From positions 1,648,501-1,712,500 of the forward strand of contig NC_092561.1 in the NCBI RefSeq assembly GCF_037975245.1: 64,000 nt of DNA, written 5' to 3'. The position numbers and the translations under genes are program-made. The DNA is from Apostichopus japonicus (taxonomy: Eukaryota > Echinodermata > Holothuroidea > Aspidochirotida > Stichopodidae). The stretch's first letter is position 1; each line of letters starts with the position of its first letter. Below are positions 25,901 to 40,800 of this stretch, piece after piece. The notes under the pieces were generated by a model that saw only the letters and a program-made list of their open reading frames with translations, searched no databases and had not been told where the DNA came from.

Positions 25901-28558
25901 ATTATAGCGTGCTATAATTTGAGGCCTACACAGACTACTTTTAAGTGGGTGTCCATGTGAGTAGGAATGGATGTTACGATTAAATACCTACCTTGTAATT
26001 CTCTGATGGGTAATACTCATTGAAAAGAGAGAGAGAGAGCTTGAAATAAGATGGTGTTCAGCTGATACTTGGCGTAGGGTTTCAAATGTGGTTCTCTTGG
26101 CCTCGCAAACCTTGAAATCAACCAGACTAACTAAAAACTGTCTTTATAATGATCAGGCAAAAGGGTTGTAACACACAGATAGATCTATTAGTTAATTCAG
26201 TGGAATACAAGTTTTGTTTAAAAATAACTGATTTAGTCAGAAATTATCAAAAATGTACAATCCAGCTTTGATATGGGCAGAAAGTTGGCAGTATCACCTC
26301 AAAAAAAATATACCCAGCAGATATATATAAATATATGCACCCAATAAACCTTGGTGTACAGTTGAGTCAAGTTTTCAAAACCAATCCATATGTATATACA
26401 GCTTTTGATGTTTGCATTGGAATACCTAAATAGTTATAACTTGAAAAAGTAACAAGGAAGCCTTAATAGCCAGCTGAAAGGAAACTATAGCTTGTATAGG
26501 TTCATCCAAACGAAAATATTCACAGGCAGTTTCACCTCATCAACCTGGAGGAATATGTGAGTCAGTGTTTTCAAAACAGATGCATATTCTGTCATAATTG
26601 CAAGGGTATGTGGGAACCGTTTGCATTCGGTCTGCACGCTGCTGTTTGCCTATAATATCAACTTGGAAATAATCAACGGGAGGTTGCTTATGATCAAACG
26701 AAGATACTTTACTAAGTGTGTTTTTCACTAAATTAATGCATTAATTAGTGAACAATTAATTAATTAATTTTGTTTGGTTGTCTACCCTGTATCGATCCTC
26801 ACAACCTCAGCACTTTTCACTTCACTGTGCCTAGAATGAAAAGGTAACCTTTTGAGCGTCCTACACGAAATATGATTCCATTCGATTCCAAAAGTTTCAT
26901 CGGCCAGCTATGTTTTTCACTTGAAGTCACACAAACTGAAATCCGAATTTTTTTGACAAATGTCACTGTTTTCTTCATTATTTGGAATGAAAGTTGACTT
27001 GTCAATTATCGATGCGATGATGATAGGTTTACAATTATTTACCACAAGTACGGCGCTATGGAATATTTTATCGAGTATGTATGTGGGGGGTAGGGGGACG
27101 GGGGGTTTGTACACAGCATAACCATGATATATTTTGTATCTAGAGACAAAACTCAGAGATTTCATATACTGTTATACTCATAACTTGAGCACATAATTGT
27201 TCCCGGTACCAATTGATGCACAAACTTTATATAATATCTCAGAATTTTATTTACAAATCATCTAGGAAGTTGTTTACTTGACCTTTTAATTCTGGGTCAT
27301 AGAAAAGCCACCAGACCAAATCTTCTATAATGTCCCTTAATTCTCTGAACTAATTGTTACAAGTTTATACCATTAATATCCACAAATATATATTTAAATG
27401 CCAGACATGAAATCCTCTTGAACTAGTTTTCATGGATGCTGGTTTGCTCAAAAAGAAATTAACAACTACCTAACTATCTTTTTTTTTAATTTGCTTTGTT
27501 TTTTCTCCTTCGTTGCTTACATCAAGTATATCTGTGTTGTCAGTTATGCTATCTGGGTCAATGTACCCAACTAGCATTCCTTGTTTTCCCCTATATCCTC
27601 CAGGAGTGGAAATAATAACCTTGCTGTACATGCATCACTTTTTTTCCTTCTTTGTTTTTAGTCGACCTATGCCAAAATTACGACGTTTAATCGTCATATA
27701 CATGCATGCAAAAGTACATCTACGTATAGGTACCATATCAAAAATAGGATGCTGAGGAGGCTGCAGCCTCCTTGCAGCCAGGCTGCATAAGACAATAATA
27801 CCTTTTTTGCTCTGCAGTTTCACACGATAGTCACTGCAGGTGCTAGAAGATAATCCTTAATATGGTATTTGATTCATATATCCTGAGCATGCAGCTGTTG
27901 CAGCTTTTGTTGATGCAGTGCTTTGGGGATCATGTTAATATGCGAAAATTGAGTTAATAAATTTACATAAAAGGATATTGTAGACACACAGAAGGCCTAC
28001 TAGCGAATAGCTGTGATTGGTGGGTTGTACAGGGATGTATTCATATTTGAGGTCACTTCAATTTAACTGAAAATAGATGTGATCTTTGGCAGGCTCTTGT
28101 AGTATTTAATGGTATTGAAACTTACCTGGTCAAGTCAAGGAGTTACAATGTGCTGAAATTTTAGCATCGAATAGCGTCAATTTTTTTATTTTTTTTATGA
28201 AAATCTTCTCAAAAAGCTGCTTTAAGTGAAATGTGAATTATATTATAGTTAATATATAATGAAATTATTATGCAAGATGTCCAGACTTTAATTATGTTTA
28301 ATTTAGTTTGCTCTTTCTCTGTAAAAGTTAAAGTAAGTCTGTGTATAGGTACACAGTATATATTTGCATATGTTGAATATTCATAATGTGAAGCTACAAT
28401 TATAGTCCCAGCCTGAATAATTGTTCCGCAAGAGGAAGGATGAGCGTGGGAATCGTGCAATTATTTTGTCCCAGTAAATGTGCTCAAGGGTTTAGTACAA
28501 ACACAAATTGCTTTCTAACTATACACCTTTTATCTTCTCCTGCTTGTTGTTTTAACAG
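22916..28558. other. no gene recognised; intergenic or upstream intron
   Basis: AT-rich DNA with C and G runs and short microsatellites. The missing first exon(s) of the DUF229-type gene could lie here, further left or outside the window. No ATG-plus-membrane-anchor exon with a donor leaving one base of a split codon could be identified. Confidence 0.4.
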
Positions 28559-28823
28559 GTAACCAAAACGGTTCCCAAAATAACCTTACCAAAGATATCT
28601 ACGACAACAATGAGGGAAGGGAACAACTTCCTGACAGATTAATCAGCTTAAGTGAACAGAAGAGGGCGCTTTTTGGAAGACTATTCACACCGAGCGTCGG
28701 TGCGGAGAGCGACAGCGTCTGCGTCTTACCGAAGATTTCTGGACCGAGTAACATTTGTCCGGAGACGATCAGATGGAACTGCAGTCTTGTACCGACGTTT
28801 TCTTTCTTCAATAAAACTACAAA
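28559..28823 (+). CDS. DUF229 gene, exon a
   Basis: Acceptor TTTTAACAG, donor GTGAGT. The first two bases finish a codon begun in a missing exon; full codons start at 28561. It encodes NQNGSQNNLTKDIYDNNEG onward, then a Cys-containing segment with PSNICPETIRWNCSL, the N-terminal ectodomain. Two bases of a split Lys codon remain at the end. Confidence 0.88.
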
Positions 28824-31800
28824 GTGAGTATGAAAGCAGTTTTTGGCCTAGTGTGGAGAATCAGAGCAGCTATATTAAAGGCATTGAAGACTCCCCCCAA
28901 ACCGCGAGCGGCCATCTGAAAGAGTTAACTTTCTGTTGCTTGCAAGTGACGTTTTGTTTGTGTCGCTGCAAAATGCAGATAGTAATGAAACGTGAAACCT
29001 TGTTATCTTTAGCTGGACCTGAGATGTCCATCGCTGTATCGTTTATACACTGTGCTGTGGGTATTGACCGCAGCTGTATGTACTGACTGTACACTAGTGT
29101 CTAATTACGGACAGTAGCAAGCTGTTTGCGTATTTTCTGGGATCGATGGTGGTGTTTAACACTCCTGTTACACCTCATTGGAAACTAGGTCAGATTACCG
29201 GCATTAGACATTTTTTTTTGCGCGAGTCTTCACACCCTTTAAAGCAGGTTTGAAATCTTCTAGCAATGTTAGCATGCTGATATTTGGGGCCAATTACTGA
29301 TGACCTATAGTCAATCAGAAAGAAAACAAATAACCAAAACAAGAAAGATAAGCATATTTTCTGCTGTGCTGTTTGAAATGGAATTCTAATTTGAATATGT
29401 ATATTAAAGGGATTTGATGATTATGCAGAATTAGATATCACAGCAGTGATCATATAAATTTTAAATAAAATAACAAAACAATGTTGACCAGATCATGATT
29501 TTAAATCTTTCCTTTGTCTTCTCGCCAGAAAACTTCATGTCAGCTGTGAGGGTAATTTCCGAGTGAATTCCGTTGACAGCACAGAGATGGAGGAACTGGT
29601 ATCTCAGAGCAGCTACAGACTTCGGCCGAAATGGAGACATTACGAAGGTCCAATCGTAATCGACATGGAGTCAGAATTTGCCGATGTTGCTTGTAAATTA
29701 GGAGGGTAAGCTAAAAGAATTCCTCAAGTTTAATAACTAACTATTTTTATTTTTAAATTTGTATGGTTTTGTTATGGAACCAGAATACCAACATCACATA
29801 ACCTATTTGGTGCTCACAATTAACAGTGATTAATTTAGTGGTTAAAAATTAATATCTACTGTACTTTTATTAGATTGAAAAGTTTGTTTATATCATAAAC
29901 TTTGCCAAATATTCCATGATTCAGTGTACAAAAAATCTATGATACATCTCTGCCATTTTTTGGGGTATTTTTCTTTTGTAGCAATTTTCAATTTGTACTG
30001 TAGCTTTACTGTAAACTGATACTGTATCAATGAAAGTATTCCCTATTCAATTATATATGTGGCAGATAACAACTGGCATTTTGTACATATTCAAAGCTAG
30101 TCACAATTAAAGGCATCGAAGACTCACCCCAAACCGCGTGCCACGCTCTGAAAAAGTTAACTTTCTGTTGCTTGCAAAATGCAGACAGTAATGAAACGTG
30201 ATACCTTGTCATCTTGAGCTGGACCTGAGATGTCCATCGCTGTATCGTTTATACATTGTGCTGTGGGTATTGATCGCAGCTGTATGTACTGACTGTACAC
30301 TAGTGTCTAATTACCGAAGGTAGCAAGCTGTGTGCGTATTTTCTGGGATCGATGGTGGTGTCTAACATTTCTGTTACACCTCATTTCAAACTAGGTCAGA
30401 TTACCGGCATTAGACGTTTCTTTTTGCGTGAGTCTTCACACCATTTAAGTATGTGTGCAAGTGTATACTACTTTCCAATTATTTGCACCCAGTTTACCGA
30501 CTGCACAGGACTCAAGAAAGGAATCGCTTCATGTACAATATTGCTTCACTTCATGGCCACAGTCCGACAAGAGTGAATGAATCAGGTCTTAAAATAGAAA
30601 AAGCAAAACTGACTGTTATATACATGAGGATTTTAAACTTCCCAGTATCCTCTAACCTTTTTAACCTGCACAGCAAGCAGGTCCTTGTTCCCATCAGTGC
30701 CTGGCCAATTAAAACTTACCATCCAACTTACTAGTTGCTTGCAGTACAATACAACATGGTAACCCCCCCCCCCCCCCCCCCCCCCGCACCTTCTCTTTCT
30801 CTCTGCATCCATTATATCAGCACATAATTTTACACTTTTTTCTAAATCTTCCAAGGCAGTTACACCAAGGAGTTGTTATGGAACAACTCCCTGGCTACAC
30901 TACAGTCCTTGCAGAGGTAAACATGCAAAGTAACTGATATATTTAAATCTCTCTATAAACCAAACTATACTGACTCCTTGTGTCAAGTCAGAAAGACCAG
31001 TTTACATTAATGGCCATGTTTAAAGTAGTAGATTCTGGTGACAATCCACTCATACTTAACCCACCATCTAGCCCTTTGACATGTGACTTTTGCCAACAAT
31101 TGCCTGACTTTGGGAGAATATTGATGATAACCAGTTTTCCATTCAGTCACAGGAGAAACAAATGGCTGAGTTTATTTTCTTACTCAAAGATATCCATCAT
31201 CAGGTATAAGTGACCTAACCAGCTAATAAAGATAAGGCATGCAGTGCCATAGTACATAGGTTACTATGTTCGCCTGCTTGGAAGGATGCATTGCTAGCCA
31301 ATTAAGGCTTTCACCACTCTCCAGGATGTCAAGTTGAACACCAGGCTTCGGAAATCTAGAAGTCTTATAGTAGACCATGCAGCTTTTGGTGTACCAAATC
31401 CCCTGCTATTCAAACAGGAGGAGGGAGGGGGAGGGGGGAAGCGGGGCTGCAAAACAATTTAGGCGTTGCCAAGAAATGACAACAAAAATAAGAAAAAAAT
31501 AAATCACTGATAGTTGATGAAAGTAAGTGGAAGGTTCTAGAACATAAGTTACTTCAAATTTAAAAAAATACAATAGCTTAGCATCCTTAACCATATCAAA
31601 CTCTCTCCAGGGGTGCTGTTCTTCCCCATGAACACCCCTTCCCCAGACCACATCCACCCCCCCCCCCCTCCGAAGGTTGTGATGAAGGTGACAGTTGCGA
31701 TCACCAAACACAGAAGTTTGAATACCAGGGTACCAGAGGCTCAGCTAGAATTACTAGCCAAATTAATCCAAAATAAACATTTTTCCTTCTTCCCCCATTT

Positions 31801-34800
31801 CTGTAGATGAAAGGAAGACATTGGGACGGAAGAAGAAGAGGGGTGGGAGGGGATGGGGTGGGTGGTGATGAACATTTTACAGTTATGGATATAATATTTT
31901 GCCACATTACTTGTGCCAAAGAGTTTATTCTAAGGTCAGGTCCTGAATTCTAGAGATGTACATGCATAGTATACATGCATATATTGTACATCTGTTTACC
32001 ATTACTACTTAAAGTGCTACTTGTGAGGTCAATTAATTACCATAACGTTAGTGATGTTCAGCTTGGCATGGTGTTCAGTTATATGCACACTACTCCATAC
32101 ATATATACCACAGTCAGTAGAGAGTTCCAAGTAGGCCATATTTGAAATTATAGCACAAAATATTAAAAATAAGAATAAAGAGACATATTAAACTTAAGTA
32201 ATTGCTGAAAGAATTCCAATAGTAGATATTGAAAAGTAGATTAATTGTTTTGAAACAGTATCTGACAATATTGACTAACACTATTGTGAATTGACAATGC
32301 CTATCAGATATGCCTAGATGTAAGTACTAACTACCCATCTCCCCCCTCCTCTTACATGCCCCCCTCACCATATCCCCTTCCTCTTACATGCCCCCCTCAC
32401 CATATCCCCTTCCTCTTACAGGCCCCCCTCACCATATCCTTTAAGGCCTCTGTCCCTGATAGTTACATGTTATGCATATATCTAACAATGTTTTGCAGTT
32501 AGCTTTTTAATTTTTACCTGTATGATTAGCATGAGAATCTTTGCCCTCTACCTAGATGTTCCATACAAAATTTAGACATGTTCCTTTGTACTACGTACAA
32601 CCATTGATGTACATATGTGGTCTAACTATTATACTGCAAAACTCTGTATGAAAGAATAGGTACAGAATATTTAATCCGCTACCAAGACACTGTCGTTATG
32701 AGTGTCACTAGTGGATAGGCTCGGTACGCGTGCAGTAAAGCTGTACGGTAGGCTGGCAGGAGAACAAGAGGTGACAATGAAAGTCTTTACTGTAACACTG
32801 TAGGCAGACATTCAGTTAATTGGAAAGTTAATTGCACTAATGCATGCTGGGATTCGTTTGCAAACTTAGCCAACGAACAATTACGCTACATGTTCTCTAT
32901 ACTGATATAACGACATCACTCCAAACGGTTCGTACAGGGTATATACTGCACTTTAGTCACTTAGTACATCTAGTGAGCATGGATTTAATCCTGGGTGATC
33001 ATGTTACCATAGAAATGAAATGCAGTGACCTAGCATGCTTTGAATCACCTTAAAAAAAGTGCAGATCACATCAGCACGCTTAAATTAGACCCTTTCTTAA
33101 CATCCAGAGGGTAAACAAATTGATTCTGCCGCGGAAAGTCAAAGTTTATTTTTGCGAACCTTGAATGATTCCGGCAAGGCAAACAGGGCCCTATCATCGA
33201 CCGTGATCGATCATCGGGTAAATGCCAGAGTTTGACAAACGTTCAATATTGACATAGGGTGAATCTTAGCTATGTTAAGAATGTACATAGGACCTACTAT
33301 ATAGTTACCATGCACAATATAGTAATGAAGACTTTATCAGAGGTGATGTAGTTTTTTTATTTTTTTATTTATATCTTAATTTGCTTCTGCTTAATCATTA
33401 ATGTCATCACACAAGTAACAGGAATGTGTATTGATTGATGTATATGCTGCAAGAGGTGATTGGAAGTGATATATTTGTGGATCCAGTGGGAATTGATCAT
33501 GAATGGGAGGGATATAACTTTGAAGCTGCATCAGATTACATGGGAGGCCAAAAGGGTCACTTCGATAAGATGATAAGTCCATGTTGATTCGGACTATACG
33601 AACTGATACGTGACTGAGGTAAATATATTATTTGCTGCTGTCAAGTCATGACAAGGACCCGATGTTCATTAAAATTTATTAGTTTTGGAAATTGATCAAT
33701 ATTACGAGGTGAGCCTTAGGGCCGTTGGCATCCTGGATGTGAGCCAAAAGGCCAATTTTTATGACCTTAATCTGTAAGATTTGTACAAAGTTTAAAATGA
33801 AAGGTTAATTGTGTTTTACGTAGTTATGTATGTGACAATTTACAGCAACAACACATGTATACATGAGCCAAGTCTCCATCCCGTTGGTGGTTTTAAAAGG
33901 TCTTTAAATGATGGTTAGTATTGCCCACAAATATGTGTCCAAACATATTAAAAGGGTCATGCAACCATGTTCAAACTTCAAACACAGTATTTTACTGCTA
34001 GTCTCAAAACAAGTTTCCTCTCTGAGACACATTAATTTGTAATGCAATTAATAATCCTGATTGTCCGTGAATAATTTGAGGCAACAGATCCTCAAAAAGA
34101 AAGAAAAACTTATTTACCAGGTTAGTTTCAAAATGATTTCAAAGAGATGTATGTATTCCTCCCCCTCCCACCCCCCCCCCCCCACGTTGTACAAATGTTT
34201 ATGCTCCAGGGAATAACATTAACCAGAAGCAACATGACTTGAAAAACTGAAGAAGTAATTTAAAATCTTGTTCTTGTTGGCAAAAACATCTTCTCTTCCA
34301 CATGAATTAACCTTAGTTGAAGTAACATGAACTAAGAAGTATTTCATTAGTATTACATGGCCAGAAATATGCTAGAAAATAAAATTAATGGTCACTATTG
34401 AATGTGCCAACTTTCGCGAGCATTTCACTTCAGACATTTCTTTCCCTCCCTGAGACGATTATTTCTCTAATATAAACACACTTCAGTTTCAGACCTCTGG
34501 CAATAATTGCCAAAGTCAGAATTACCAGCATTTTGCATTTTGTCAAAAATATTTCGAAACTTTTAACATGCTAAAATTTTAGCCCAACACTGGTTACCTT
34601 TAAAACCATGTTCTTATGAGTAAATGATTCCCTGTGAATTTCTCAGTTGCTGCAGCTTTTTCTTGAAAACTTTTGGTAGGTTGATTACAATATATTACAA
34701 TACCTGAAAAAGTTTAGTTGTTAACTTATGCAGACAAAATAAATGTATGTTTTGAATGGGTGGATATGTAATGTGGTTTTAATAAAATCTGGCATTATGG

Positions 34801-37800
34801 GTAATAAGATCCCACACAGTTTATAACCCAGGTCATCTTACCCTGGTATTTATATACCATAGAGGTTTACCCTGTTTAGGCCTAATTGGCTGTCAGGGGC
34901 TATCAAAATGGCCATTAATTTGACTTGAGAAAATAAAAGCAAGGCTGCCTTTAGTAACACATTCTTGCTTTGCAGGGAAAAGACATCGGAATGATTCATG
35001 TTCAGATAATGGGGGCCCAAGTGTGATCTTTAAATAAATACGATGAGAAATTGGAACAGTAATTCAAACTGTCTCTTTCTACATCATTATTTCAAATGGA
35101 ACTGCAGTATACTCAAGTTAATGATTTAACATTTATGATTATTATCAGATATTAGTCTCAAATATTATCGAAAACGTTACCAAAATAAAACCCAAGAGCA
35201 GATTGACGAGAATGTAGACTTTTGAGAGCTAGATATTGTGTCCATTTCTTTTCATTTCATAATATTTCATTTCATTTTTTTCATTTTGTGTCATTTCGAT
35301 TCATTGGCAATCATTTTGTTTGATCACAACGTACACCTAAAGAAAAGTATATAGAATAATATGCAGGGATGTATGCATATACATTGTGAAAGGAAGTGTT
35401 CTAAAAAAATAAGCTGATTGAAAAAATTGTAGACTTTTGAAAGCCAGTTATTTTGTCCATTTCATTTCATTTTGTTTTATCACAGCATACACCTGTAGAA
35501 AAGTATATATAGAATAATATGTAGGGATGTATACATATATTGTAAAATTGGAGTGATCTAAAAAATATATATGTGGGCTTGACGTTCGTACCCTACACCC
35601 TATAATATTGAACTGCTACATATGCGCTGTATCAAGGTTTGTGTGGTTGGAAGAGTGTTAGGCCCAACCGAACTTAGGCCTACTACATAAGAAAAACTGA
35701 TGATCCCATGGTGTATTATCTCTTACACAGACAGGTTCCCCACAGGTGGCGAAAAATGATTTGATTTAATTACTTGTAGTGAAGGAAGTGGCATTTCGCA
35801 ACATAGTCATACATACTCAAATGTCCCACTGTTTAATCACCTTGAATTTCACCATAGTTTTCATTTCCCTTTCAACTATTACTTTTCGGAATTAAAGGCC
35901 CAAAACAGCAAGACGTTAATCGCAATGGTCGGGGAATGTTAATGCACAGCAATAGAAGGGCAAGGTCATAAAACAGGTGAAGAAAATGAAATTATACAGA
36001 TGATGATGTTGTTATGACACAAGAGATGATTATTAAAATATTCTCTTGATAGATACAAGTATTTGCTACTGCAGTCTAGACATTCCAAACCAAAATGTCC
36101 AGGTGGAAATTATTGAGTTTAAGAAATAGGTGAATTAAGTGTACTACATTCCTCATCCCCTCAACTAACCACAATTGTTATGTTTCAGTCTGACAGTAAA
36201 GTTAATAGTAATGATATGTTATCTGTACTTTTATTCCAAGGGAAAAGTACTTTTTTTAATCCAACAGAAAAGTATGTCAGGATCGCTTTCCAAGTTAATA
36301 TCGGTCAGATCCAAGAAAGGTATATTTGTCTAACATGTGGGTTCGTTCAAAAATATTGCTGGTCAATAACGTGCTTGCCAATACAAGAGAAATTGTTTTT
36401 TTCACCATGTTAAATGCTAGGTATGTTGATTTGAAACTCCAAACCCATTTCTATTCTTTTCTTTTATCAGAGACCGATTGGTTCATAACTACCACACCCA
36501 ATTTGTTCCGAAACCTTCCGTAGACGAAATTCAAAAGAGAGTGTTCGAGAACACCAAGAAGCAGCACAGAGGGTGGAAACCGTTGTCGGTGCTCACGGTG
36601 GTTCTGGATTCTTCGTCCAGAAGTCAAATTTTAAGGGACTGCGGTCTGCCGAAAACGGTTCAGCTCTTGGAAAAATTATACTTCTCAGGTACTTATTTAT
36701 AATAATAAGAATAATAATAATAATCAGCAGTTACTTTACGACGCTTAAGCGACCAAAAATGTGGGAGAAGCCCGCAAGGGCTTATGGATTACAACTTACA
36801 CGTCGGGTGGCTTCCAATTCAACATTTTAACTCAAATTTGGAATGTTTTCAATTTAGAAAGTCATTTCAGATGGGAAAACAGTAGATTGCTCTTGGATGA
36901 AAAACCCACCTTACTTTGACCCGGCCGGGAATCGAACCCCGAACCTCCCGATTGCTAAGCCTCATTGCTTCAAATCCACTCAGCCACAGCACCGGTTTAT
37001 GAAGCCTATTGATCATCGTTTACTTTAATCATGTATAGTAATGATGTAATCTCATTTCTAGCTAGTAAGAGCTAGTATCTTGGCATGACTTACTGTCCTA
37101 TGAAGTCAGGCCCAAGAGAGTTTCCTTGACAAAATGGCAATTCTACAATTCATGTAGTTGTAAAATATATAACACTATATTCATGTTTCACCGCATTGCT
37201 TTATAATATTGTACAAAGAAGGTAAACAATGTTAGTTTTTTTTGTGTGACTTATGAGCTATTATAGTTAGCATAATGTGTATAACATAATATGGTCACAA
37301 GGGTAGATTCAGGATGCCATATAGGAAGGTACTTAAATGTCCCTTTGGGTGTTGAAATTAGTTCCTCATATGGGGGGTGGGGGTGGGGGGTGGGGGGAGG
37401 TTGCAATCAAGTCCACAAAAGAACTAAATACTATTTAGAAGTCAATTGGGGGCCTTCTGAGCCATATTTAGAACCATGAAATAAGTGTTGCATCACAAAC
37501 TGGTTGGTTTACTACACACAGTGCTGATATAATGATAGGTCTAAATACAAGGTTGTGGTAATTAAGTACGGTATCTAAGGAGGAGGGGGGGGGGGGCTAT
37601 AACCCCCACAAGTTCCTCCTCTGGATCATGACTTTGCCATAACTCATCTTCTTCCATATCTAAAAGAATCTGGATTTGAACTTTTGACAGACACTGGGTA
37701 TCCTTGGAATACAAATAATCTAAAATAAGTCGTTGTTTGACATTTGTAATACACTGTAACCTCTGATGAGAGATTCTCGATGGCTGGATAAAAGATTTAA

Positions 37801-40800
37801 AAATCCTTGTCATTTGTTTTCATTGTGAAGACAAATGTAGCAGTCCACCCCAGTCAGCTGTAAGACACATTGCCCTAAATAATAAAATAAATTATTAGCC
37901 AGGCGTACTCGTGTAAAATTAATCATACATATCTAAGTCATTCCCGAGCCAGATGGGATGAGCGTTAACGTAATATTTTAACTTCTGCATTTTAGATTAG
38001 TCGGCCTTGGATGGAAGCATCGACTAGACGATCCGGCTGTTTCTCTTCCGACTGAATATTAAAAAAGAAAACATTTCATTATTAATTTGCCAATTTAGAG
38101 AGTGAAAACTTTGTTGTTTTCTTCGGAAAGTTTGTCTTTCTTTGATATCATTAACATCCTCGTCTGGATTTCTCACCTATAAGGAAACAGCTAATTAGTA
38201 CTTACCTGTTTGAGAAGCAGCTTTTGGAGTTGATTTCGCTCAACTGTTTTATGAAAACTAGTAATCAATACTTTAAAGTGTCATATATTAGCATCAGTGT
38301 GAATTCTTAATTGCTTAAGTCTTAATTTGAATTTCACATATCGGAAAGAAAAAAAAGGAACTAAAAATTTGTTTTATTAAGCTGTTGTAATTGCATATTA
38401 TACATATATAAATTGTAACTTTTTTGGGAAAATGTCTGTTTGATGTAATTTGAGTTTAGCGCCGTTGAACAACTGTTGTTGATATTGGTGCTATATGAAT
38501 GTTTTCAGATTGATTGATTGATTGGGAATTACTGAGTGGAATCATTAATTCCTCACTTACTGTAATTGAAGAGAAATCTCTAATGTTGATCAATTGAGAT
38601 TCGCTTTTGTAATAATACTCAGTATCTGTTCGGTAACATTGTGTGACCAGATGCAAAAAGCTGAATTTAAAGGGTCAGTCTGAGAGTCTGTGATGATGCA
38701 TGCATGTGCAACATTGAGTGTATTATAATTTAAAAAATTTTTTTTTTAATATCAAGTAGTATTTTATTTTTTTTGTGCAGCATTGATTCATTTATTCATT
38801 TCATTCATTTATTCATTCCAGTATAAATATAAAGTTATAAAAAGGAATCATAAAATATGTTTAAAGAAAAGAAAAAACAATAATGAATGAGTTGTTGAAA
38901 GAGGGCTGGGGCTTAGGGCATGAAGAGGGGTGAGGGAGGGGGCTAAATAAAGGGGACATATGGAGGGTGGGGGAGGAGGCTGAAGGGAATGCACGGAGGG
39001 ACTCTGCTTACTTTCTACACCCCAATCCAACTTGCATCTGTTGTCTGATATGATCATATTTTTATCTATTTTCAGAAGAACCAGGTACTTCCCATAAAGC
39101 GTTCTTATTCAATCGGTTAAACTCTATCAGCTCCGCTACGAGTTTGAACCTCACCCCGTTATTCAGCGGAGAACTCTACGACAATCTGGACGAGGATAGA
39201 GTCACCAAGGGCATGTGAGTCAGATATTAAAGTTAATAATATTATTAAAGATATGAAGCTTTTACAGGAACACATTACAACTGGCAGGAAATTCATAGAC
39301 AGAGATGGCTAAAAAAACACCTTGAGAAATATTGGGCCAGCAGGCAGGTGTAACAGATGGAGGAATCATTCCAAGTGGGTGGAATCATTCCAATAGGGAG
39401 TTTTAGCTCAGTGGTTAACGCCGGTACCATTCAATCATAAGGTCCCCAGTTCGAGTCACTCCAAGATGAATTTATGTCGTCCAGTTACAGAGTTGTTGAC
39501 AATTCATAATCATGGACGTTAAAATATGAATCTAAGAGACTGACTTCGGTCAGCTTGCGGCTAAGCCAATGATGGCTTCTTCACAAGTTCCTGCTTGCAG
39601 GAGGATCAAATATACATACAAACATACATACAAGTATTAAGTCTTTGAAGATTTGAAGTCACTTGCTGACTGTAAAGTCTTGGCATAGTTTCAACCAATT
39701 GATGTAATGGCATTATCACCTGGCAGTGGGGATTGTGAGGGGGGGGGTTGAGTTGTAGGATAAAATACTGATCGAAAGTTGAGCTTGTATGATGATTGTC
39801 TGACTGGTTGGCATATATCAGGGGTGAGGGGGGGTGGAGGGGGGGGGGGGAAGAGTCTGATGGTCTTTAACATAATATGCTGTTATAGTGCAGTGGCATT
39901 CCCAGACATTTAGAAGTGGACAGGGATGGGTAGGGTGCACAGAATCCAGTTAATGTATACTGGTGCCTGCCTTAGGGTTTTTTGTTTTTGGACATAGCAA
40001 ATTTAATTTAGAGGGGTTGGGCAACAGGTGGAACTGATCATTTGGGGTGGGGGCATATGGCCCTGCCCCCACCCTTTGGCAACACCACTTTTATCATAAT
40101 GCTTGACAATTGCCATCATAATTGACCATGATATCCTTGTTTTATCTCCAGCTATCTTTCTTAATCTTCTTAGTCAAACTGGCAATGGTCTGATTTTTTT
40201 TATGCTTCTTTCAGATATGCCAAGGATATCCAAGAGTGGTCATGGCAATATGCAAATGGCCGTGGTTACATCACTAGCTATGGTGTAGATAATGCCAGTG
40301 GTCTGATGGGCACCAGAACGAAATGCAAGGTAATGACATAATACCAGTCACATTGGTGAAGCAGGGGGGAGGGGGAGGGGTGAGGACGCATCTGCGTCCT
40401 GACTCGTTTCGATCACTGATTGGTCACGGAGTCTGGACAAAAAGAGTATCCATCTCACCAATTTCAGGAGAACTGGTGATTAATTTTCCTAGCTTCAGCT
40501 CGACTTCAATTTAAACATTTATAAAATGATTTTGGTCAGAGACCAATTATCAAGCAGGTTCAGGTAAGTGATTGGTTGAACATAGAATTCTACCTTTTAC
40601 ACATTGTAGTAATTAACAGTATATGGACCATGAGTTAAATTATGTTCAAAACTTGAACTGACCCAGTTTTGCTACATTCCAACATAATTCAACAACTTTT
40701 GATATATTTATCTGAACTGTTTTTCCCCCTCTTTTCCCTGAGTTCATTTTAAATGTCAAGTTATGAAGGGCACAGTTTCATTAGTTTTTTGGTAGTAAGG

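Noticed and set aside
28652-29094. 144- and 74-codon frames on opposite strands near the first DUF229 exon
   Set aside because: They are shadows: the + frame overlaps the real exon in another frame and then runs through the splice donor into a TTAA MITE.
36920-36996. Possible tRNA-Leu/Ser gene
   Set aside because: A and B boxes are present, but the 3' acceptor stem does not pair with the 5' end and the sequence continues into an ATT-tailed body, so it is a SINE.
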